Assembly (NCBI GenBank): GCA_013001805.1
Contig: JABDLW010000122.1
Location: forward strand, 1-7,039
Direction of reading: 5' to 3'
Origin: Saprospiraceae bacterium
GTDB taxonomy: Bacteria > Bacteroidota > Bacteroidia > Chitinophagales > Saprospiraceae
DNA: 7,039 nt
The translations under genes and the position numbers were made by a program. The notes under the pieces were generated by a model. It was given only the letters and a program-made list of their open reading frames with translations. It was not told where the DNA came from and made no database searches. This document shows positions 1 to 4,872 of the stretch, in pieces (within the stretch, counting starts at the first letter, position 1; each line of letters opens with the position of its first letter).

Positions 1-1158
1 GTTGACGACATGGATCAAATGCCCTGGAGTCAGGAACTCCTGGATTGGCTTGCCTCCGATTTCATTGAAAACAATTATAATTTCAAGAAATTACTGCGTA
101 CGATTTTAACTTCGAAGGCATACAGGCTGACACCCTCACTACTTGATGCACCTGATCATCTGATTAAAAAGGATTTTGTGTTTAACGGACCCGTACTAAG
201 ACGACTTACAGCTGAACAGTTTGTCGATGCATTTACCACTAATTTATACCCATTTTATTCCGGTGTTCATTACACACAAAAGGAACCTGACGGAGATCCC
301 AAGTGGATCTGGCACCGTGAAATTGAATACGATCGTACCGTTTTACCAAAACCCGGAGCACGTTGGTTCCGACATACATTTGATCTGGAATCCCTCGATC
401 AAATCAGGGACGCACAATTCATTATCTCGGTCGATTCATCCTTTACATTATATCTCAATGAGCAGGAAATTGTCCAGGGCTCGGATTGGCGGCAAGTGGT
501 TAAAAAGTCGATACCGTTGGCCGTACTTAAGGAAAGTAACTGCCTGGCTATTTACGCTCAAAATGATGGCATTATTGCCAATCCTGCCGGTATACTATTT
601 ACCCTGGAGATTTCATATCCAGACTATACTCAATGTATTGTCTCGGACAAAGGGTGGGTGAGTTCCGATAGCAAACCTGATGCAGATTGGACCACTCTGG
701 AGTATGTTGATTCAACCTGGGCACAGGTACAGAGCTTTGGGTCGACAGGTTATTGGGGATATCTTACTGACTTCCGTTTTGGTGATGGAACCTATGAACC
801 AGCGAGAGCTGCACTGGTCAAAAAAGATCAATTTATGTTAACGCTGGGCCGGCCGACCCGGGAAAATGTGACGACGAAAAGATCGGAAGAAGCGACCCTT
901 TTGCAGGCCATGACTCTATCAAACAATGAATTACTATCCGATAATATCAGACGTAGTGCGGAAAAATGGAAAACAATCGATCCAAATCAGGCACGACAAA
1001 ATATAGAAAATTTGTTTTACCACTTATTGGGGAGGTTACCCACTAAAAAAGAAGAACAAGTACTTCTAAACGAAATCGAGGCAAAGGAACGCAGTATTGA
1101 AGCCTGGGAAGACATCATCTGGTCCGTTGTCATGTTGCCAGAATTTCATTTAATTTAA
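1..1158 (+). CDS. DUF1553 (PSD1-type) protein with embedded beta-sandwich module, 5'-truncated by window
   Basis: The frame is open from base 1, so this is the 3' part of a longer gene; the first ATG (10) is internal. Residues below are counted from that ATG. Residues 8-41 (ELLDWLASDF, then LLRTILTSKAYR) and 60-76 (GPVLRRLTAEQFVDAF) match the DUF1553 pattern, which resumes at 272-310 with FMLTLGRP and ATLLQAMTLSNNELL (family: T.L.QAL.LLN). Residues 325-382 are the helical tail with LLGRLPTKKEE, like the family's 'LGR.PT..E'. Between the halves, residues about 85-255 form a separate Trp-rich beta-sandwich (KWIWHRE, WFRHTFDL, FTLYLNEQEI, LKESNCLAIYAQN, DADWTTL, STWAQ) resembling the N-terminal module of alpha-L-rhamnosidases and other galactose-binding-like folds. 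Full-length relatives usually carry a cytochrome-c-like domain and DUF1549 upstream; these are not visible. The function of the family is unproven. It probably shares an operon with the DUF1501 gene 11 bases downstream. Confidence 0.88.
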   Translation, partial: VDDMDQMPWSQELLDWLASDFIENNYNFKKLLRTILTSKAYRLTPSLLDAPDHLIKKDFVFNGPVLRRLTAEQFVDAFTTNLYPFYSGVHYTQKEPDGDPKWIWHREIEYDRTVLPKPGARWFRHTFDLESLDQIRDAQFIISVDSSFTLYLNEQEIVQGSDWRQVVKKSIPLAVLKESNCLAIYAQNDGIIANPAGILFTLEISYPDYTQCIVSDKGWVSSDSKPDADWTTLEYVDSTWAQVQSFGSTGYWGYLTDFRFGDGTYEPARAALVKKDQFMLTLGRPTRENVTTKRSEEATLLQAMTLSNNELLSDNIRRSAEKWKTIDPNQARQNIENLFYHLLGRLPTKKEEQVLLNEIEAKERSIEAWEDIIWSVVMLPEFHLI

Positions 1159-1169
1159 ATTGACCATTT

Positions 1170-2594
1170 GTGGAAAAAGATCCGGGAAGACGAAAATTCT
1201 TACAAACCGTGGGTTCGGCCGGAATCGCGGCTTTGGGCGCCAGCATTAGTTCGTTGCCATTTTTATCTTCCTGCTCGAAATCAGGTTTAGAATCGAAAGC
1301 CGATCATGTCATCTTGCTCTGGATGGCCGGGGGGATGTGTCATACCGAAACATTTGATCCGAAACGATATACACCTTTTGAAAAAGGTATGCCTAGTAAG
1401 AAGGTGATAAGCACATTTCCTGCGAAACCCACGGTGCTGGATGGTCTGGCATTTTCAGAAGGCCTGGAAGCGATCGGGCAAGTTATGGATAGGGGAACGA
1501 TTATCCGGTCTTACCGGGCGGCGGACCTCGGATTTATATTGCATACTCGCCACCAGTATCATTGGCATACTTGCTATGAGCCACCACAGTCGGTGCAACC
1601 TCCGCATATCGGAGCTTGGATAGCCAAAGAATTGGGTCCCGTAAATGCAGTCATGCCTCCTTTTATTGACATTGGGCAGCGCATGACAGTTGGTGAGGGT
1701 GAAGAACTGAAGGCATTTCACTCTGCGGGTTTTCTGGGTACCGAATTCGGGCCATTTGCCATACCTGATCCGTCACAAGGCTTAGAAAGTGTGAGTCCAC
1801 CTAAAGGTATGGATCTACAGAGATTTGAATCACGCAACAAACTATATCGAAATCTCATCGATCAAAGTCCCTTTGCGGATTATGGGAGCAGTTATCATCA
1901 GGAATCATTGGAACGTTCTATGGAGCGATCATATCAGCTTTTGAAATCGCCGGAGGTGGCCGCCTTTAATCTTGATCTGGAACCGTCACAATCCTACGAA
2001 AAATACAATACGGGCAGATTTGGACTCGGGTGTTTATTAGCCCGGCGATTAATTGAAAATGGTGCGAGGTTTATTAGTGTGACAACAGAATATGAACCTT
2101 TTTTGGGTTGGGATACACATGAAAACGGCCATACCAGATTAGCAAAAATGAAGCAATTGATTGACCGGCCGGTCGCTCAATTGATCCTGGATTTAGAGGA
2201 AAGGGGCCTACTAGATCGTACTCTTGTGATCCTGGCAAGCGAATTTAGTCGGGATATGTTAATGGAAGGCCGACCTGAAGAGAATGTAAAAAACCAGGTA
2301 GAGGTTCCTGACTTCGTTGAGAGCTTAAAATATTATGGTATGCATCGACACTTTACTGATGGTTGCTCGATTCTGATGTGGGGAGGTGGAATAAAAAAAG
2401 GGCATATCCATGGACAGACTGCGGAGGAAAGGCCATTTAAAGCCATCACCGAACCCGTGGTTATCGATCAAATACATCAAACCATTTATCATCAGTTGGG
2501 TTTGGATCCGGAGACTAATTACGTCATCGAAGGAAGGCCATTTTACAGTACGCCCGATGGTAAAGGAAAACCGATTTTGGATATCCTTGCCTAA
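1170..2594 (+). CDS. DUF1501 family protein, probable Tat-exported (lipo)protein
   Basis: Complete 474-residue protein starting at GTG; an in-frame stop at 1161-1163 leaves this as the only start that keeps the N-terminal signal. No Shine-Dalgarno is visible. Residues 7-13 (GRRKFLQ) are a twin-arginine motif, followed by a short hydrophobic stretch and a lipobox-like L32-S33-S34-C35, so export as a folded, possibly lipid-anchored protein is likely. DUF1501 belongs to the alkaline phosphatase/sulfatase-like fold group. Family hallmarks: HVILLWMAGGMCHTETFDPK (46-65), GWDTHENGH (313-321), RTLVILASEFSRD (350-362), YGMHRHFTDGCSILMWGGGIKKG (388-410, core MHRHF), and the C-terminal QIHQTIYHQLGLDP segment. 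Typical members read GEFGRTP and GRDHW where this one reads SEFSRD and MHRHF, and GG.SH where this one has GGMCH. It therefore belongs to a divergent subgroup. Activity and substrate are unknown; the pairing with DUF1553 is the standard neighbourhood. Family call is firm, function is not. Confidence 0.92.
   Translation: MEKDPGRRKFLQTVGSAGIAALGASISSLPFLSSCSKSGLESKADHVILLWMAGGMCHTETFDPKRYTPFEKGMPSKKVISTFPAKPTVLDGLAFSEGLEAIGQVMDRGTIIRSYRAADLGFILHTRHQYHWHTCYEPPQSVQPPHIGAWIAKELGPVNAVMPPFIDIGQRMTVGEGEELKAFHSAGFLGTEFGPFAIPDPSQGLESVSPPKGMDLQRFESRNKLYRNLIDQSPFADYGSSYHQESLERSMERSYQLLKSPEVAAFNLDLEPSQSYEKYNTGRFGLGCLLARRLIENGARFISVTTEYEPFLGWDTHENGHTRLAKMKQLIDRPVAQLILDLEERGLLDRTLVILASEFSRDMLMEGRPEENVKNQVEVPDFVESLKYYGMHRHFTDGCSILMWGGGIKKGHIHGQTAEERPFKAITEPVVIDQIHQTIYHQLGLDPETNYVIEGRPFYSTPDGKGKPILDILA
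2154..2183. repeat. 30-bp interrupted palindrome inside the DUF1501 gene
   Basis: A perfect 12-bp palindrome (GACCGGCCGGTC, 2163-2174) is flanked on the same centre of symmetry by CAATTGA (2154-2160) and TCAATTG (2177-2183), separated by 2 bases on each side. Thirteen of 15 base pairs match, and one of the two remaining pairs would be a G-U wobble in RNA. It lies in frame in codons for QLIDRPVAQLI, and the repeated QLI codons account for part of the symmetry. No function is established; it may be coincidence within coding sequence. Confidence 0.6.
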
Positions 2595-2649
2595 GTCTTG
2601 TCCACATCCTTATGGCTTCAACTGGAGTGGTGAAAAATTCCTTATTATT

Positions 2650-2682
2650 GACCGCTTATAATCTATGGATGTAAAAGCGGTC
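2650..2682 (+). promoter_or_regulatory. 8-bp inverted repeat just upstream of the DUF389 start, possible operator or 5' hairpin
   Basis: GACCGCTT (2650-2657) and AAGCGGTC (2675-2682) are perfect inverted copies around a 17-base AT-rich loop, ending 4 bases before the ATG at 2687. A TATAAT hexamer (2657-2662) lies at the edge of the left arm, but there is no -35-like hexamer at the right distance, and this phylum normally uses a different promoter consensus. The dyad could be a repressor site or an RNA hairpin that covers the ribosome-binding region. A terminator for the upstream operon is less likely because no T-run follows. The rest of the 92-base gap (2595-2649) shows nothing recognisable. 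Confidence 0.4.
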
Positions 2683-2686
2683 TGTT

Positions 2687-4081
2687 ATGTCCCAAAATGC
2701 AGCTCCAAAATCAATTCAAAGCAACTTGAAGGCTTTTCTAGCCGATCGATTTGACTTGTCGCAAGGCAAGGCCAAGGAGGAAGAGACCGTTCTGGAAATC
2801 AAGCAAAATATAGTTTTCAAAGGTGCCAATCTATGGATTCTGATTTTTGCGATCATGGTAGCCTCTGTAGGTCTGGATACAAATAATACGGCTGTTGTCA
2901 TTGGTGCCATGTTGATTTCGCCATTGATGGGCCCGATCATGGGTGTTGGTCTGGGCCTGGGTACAAATGATTTTGATATCATTGTTCAGTCAGTAAAGAA
3001 CTGGGGTATCGCTGTACTTATTAGCATCCTGACCTCAGCATTCTATTTTTGGGTGTCTCCACTTAATGAGGCTCAATCCGAATTATTGTCTCGCACAGCT
3101 CCTACTTTATGGGATGTCCTGATTGCCTTGTTCGGAGGTTTTGCCGGTATTGTCGCAGGATCAAGAGCAGAGAAGAGCAACGCAATTCCAGGAGTAGCCA
3201 TTGCCACTGCTCTGATGCCACCCCTTTGTACTGCAGGATTCGGGCTGGCCACAGGACAATGGAATTATTTCTTTGGTGCCTGCTACTTATTCTGGATTAA
3301 TAGTGCCTTTATTGCTTTGGCAACCTATGTAGTCGTACGTCTGCTGCGTTTTAAGCCCAAAGAATTTATTGACCCAAAAAGAGAAAGAAGAGTAAGACGC
3401 TATGTTGGTCTTTTTCTCTTAGTCACCTTAATTCCAAGTGTTTACACAGCCATAGAAGTCGTGCGTGAATCTCTCTTCAAGCGAAATGCCAACGAGTTTA
3501 TTGCCAGAGAATTATCCTTCGAAAATTCACAGGTAATTAATCGTCACCTAGTTTACTCTCGAAAAGGAAGTCATATTGATGTGACTTTGTATGGCCAGCC
3601 CATTTCGGATGAAATGATAAATCGCATCACATTGCGAATGCCCAATTACCATCTGGAAGAATGCAGTCTAGATATTATTCAGGATTTTCAACAGGAAGCG
3701 GGCATTGATGTGACCACGATCGAACTGCTCAATGAAAGAATACGAGCTGGTATCATTGAGGATTTATACCGCCGCAATGAAAATCAAATAAAGAATAGAG
3801 ATGATCGGATAAAACTATTGGAGAAGGAAATCATAGATTATCGATCCAGGGACATTAACACGCTCGACCTGATCGAAGAAATTAAGGTAATCGATCAAAA
3901 TGTGGCAGCTATTTCAGTGTCTCCTGCTTTTGTCACAAATATTGATAGCCTAAGTACAGATACTCTTTACCTGGTTTACGTCAACTTTCACAAAAAACCA
4001 ACTACGAAAGAAACTCAGCATTTAGAAAATTGGTTGCAAGCGCGTATCAAAACAGAAAAAATTAAAATCGTCCAAGATTAA
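2687..4081 (+). CDS. DUF389 family integral membrane protein with C-terminal soluble domain
   Basis: Complete 464-residue protein; the ATG follows an in-frame stop at 2672-2674, so no longer start exists nearby. Residues 1-44 are polar and precede the DUF389 membrane domain, recognisable by VGLDTNNTAVVIGAMLISPL (61-80), GGFAGIVAGSR (150-160) and PGVAIATALMPPLCTAGFGL (168-187). Probable membrane segments: about 47-63, 67-92, 106-123, 141-158, 167-188, 193-220 and 239-258. The strongly basic stretch 218-239 (RLLRFKPKEF, then KRERRVRR) should be cytoplasmic, which puts the C-terminal part (about 262-464) in the periplasm. That part holds a beta/alpha region (286-332), a charged coiled-coil-like helix (about 350-398) and a final beta-alpha-beta region (DTLYLVYVNF, then ENWLQARIK). 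The molecular function of DUF389 proteins is not known; a transporter or sensor role is speculation. It is unrelated in content to its neighbours and is probably transcribed alone. Confidence 0.9.
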   Translation: MSQNAAPKSIQSNLKAFLADRFDLSQGKAKEEETVLEIKQNIVFKGANLWILIFAIMVASVGLDTNNTAVVIGAMLISPLMGPIMGVGLGLGTNDFDIIVQSVKNWGIAVLISILTSAFYFWVSPLNEAQSELLSRTAPTLWDVLIALFGGFAGIVAGSRAEKSNAIPGVAIATALMPPLCTAGFGLATGQWNYFFGACYLFWINSAFIALATYVVVRLLRFKPKEFIDPKRERRVRRYVGLFLLVTLIPSVYTAIEVVRESLFKRNANEFIARELSFENSQVINRHLVYSRKGSHIDVTLYGQPISDEMINRITLRMPNYHLEECSLDIIQDFQQEAGIDVTTIELLNERIRAGIIEDLYRRNENQIKNRDDRIKLLEKEIIDYRSRDINTLDLIEEIKVIDQNVAAISVSPAFVTNIDSLSTDTLYLVYVNFHKKPTTKETQHLENWLQARIKTEKIKIVQD

Positions 4082-4107
4082 GAAATACGAGGAAAGCTGC
4101 AGGGATA

Positions 4108-4140
4108 CCTGGACATTCAAATTCTATTCCATTTTCCAGG
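4108..4140. terminator. Weak inverted repeat between convergent genes, possible bidirectional terminator
   Basis: The 126-base gap 4082-4207 separates the converging DUF389 and pdxH genes and should contain termination signals. The best symmetry I find is CCTGGA (4108-4113) with TCCAGG (4135-4140), a 6-bp stem with a 21-base AT-rich loop. There is no clear T-run directly after the stem on either strand, so this is a weak candidate. Nothing else in the gap is recognisable: no ORF and no RNA gene. Confidence 0.2.
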
Positions 4141-4207
4141 ACATCTTACTTCCCGATTAACTTTTCCCATTGATAAATGAGTTCGAATCGTAATTCAGTT
4201 CTTCCAA

Positions 4208-4861
4208 TCAGGGTGCAAGTCGTTCGATAATCCAATCGCTCCCTTGCTGGCGATACTGAAAACGATCGTGCAAGCGATTGGTATGACCTTGCCAGAACTC
4301 AAACCAATGTGGCTTAATGGCATACCCCCCCCAATGAATGGGCTTTATTGGTAGCTGGCCAGGGGATAATTTTTTTTCTTCTTCTTTGAGTGCGTCTATC
4401 AGCACTTGCCGGCTAGGAATAACCGCGCTTTGTGGCGAAACTATAGCACCCAATTGACTTCCAATAGGCCGAGTGCGAAAATAGTCTTTGGAATAGCTTT
4501 CGTCGACTTTACGCACGGTGCCTTCCACTCTGACCTGGCGATGCATCATTCTCCACCAGAAGACAACAGTACACTTTGGATTGGTCTGTAATTCACGGCC
4601 TTTACGACTATGATAATTTGTGAAGTAGATTAATTCCCCGTCCAAAATTTCTTTCAATAAGACCACCCGGGCCGAAGGTTGTCCCGTTGCATCTACTGTG
4701 GCCAGGGTCATTGCATTCGGCTCAATTTCTCCCTCAGTTCTAACGGCTTCATCAAACCATTCCTGCAGTTGTGTAACCGGATCAGGTAGCATTTGGTCGA
4801 TCTCTAAAAATTTTTCACCATAGTCTTGACGGAGGTCACGTAATATTTCCTTACTAGCCAT
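4208..4861 (-). CDS. pdxH: Pyridoxine/pyridoxamine 5'-phosphate oxidase
   Basis: PdxH uses FMN and oxygen to oxidise pyridoxine or pyridoxamine 5'-phosphate to pyridoxal 5'-phosphate in the cytoplasm, the last step or salvage step of vitamin B6 metabolism. The protein is 217 residues, the normal length for the family. Visible signatures in order: NAMTLATVDATGQPSARVVLLK (49-70) and FTNYHSRKGREL (80-91), both FMN-binding; HRQVRVEG (107-114); FRTRPIGSQLGA (128-139) with SPQS (142-145); WGGY (177-180); and the C-terminal NRLHDRFQYR (195-204), whose Arg196 and His198 correspond to the substrate-contacting Arg/His pair of the E. coli enzyme. It ends with the typical ERLAP. All key motifs are intact. 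The start is ATG without a clear Shine-Dalgarno. The gene begins 11 bases after the RND pump gene stops, so it is probably on the same transcript; no obvious functional link to the pump is known to me. Confidence 0.97.
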   Translation of the reverse strand: MASKEILRDLRQDYGEKFLEIDQMLPDPVTQLQEWFDEAVRTEGEIEPNAMTLATVDATGQPSARVVLLKEILDGELIYFTNYHSRKGRELQTNPKCTVVFWWRMMHRQVRVEGTVRKVDESYSKDYFRTRPIGSQLGAIVSPQSAVIPSRQVLIDALKEEEKKLSPGQLPIKPIHWGGYAIKPHWFEFWQGHTNRLHDRFQYRQQGSDWIIERLAP

Positions 4862-4872
4862 GTTAAATTCTT

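Noticed and set aside
10..12. ATG at 10 as the true start of the DUF1553 gene
   Set aside because: The codons at 1-9 are in frame and open, and the first visible motif is already in the middle of the DUF1553 domain, so the gene begins upstream of the window.
221..661. A 146-codon open frame in another frame over the DUF1553 gene
   Set aside because: It lies wholly inside the clearly family-matching frame, its translation is low in recognisable features, and it has no separate start context.
847..854. GGCCGGCC 8-bp palindrome in the DUF1553 gene
   Set aside because: A short GC-rich palindrome without matching flanks is expected by chance in coding DNA; there is no sign of a functional site.
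2410..2661. An 83-codon frame running from the end of the DUF1501 gene into the intergenic gap
   Set aside because: Most of it overlaps the conserved DUF1501 C-terminus in another frame; the translation resembles no protein I know, and the part in the gap has no start context.
2648..2662. TTGACC and TATAAT as a sigma-70 promoter before the DUF389 gene
   Set aside because: The two hexamers are only 3 bases apart, far short of the usual 16-18, so they cannot serve as a -35/-10 pair. The TATAAT alone is only weak evidence.
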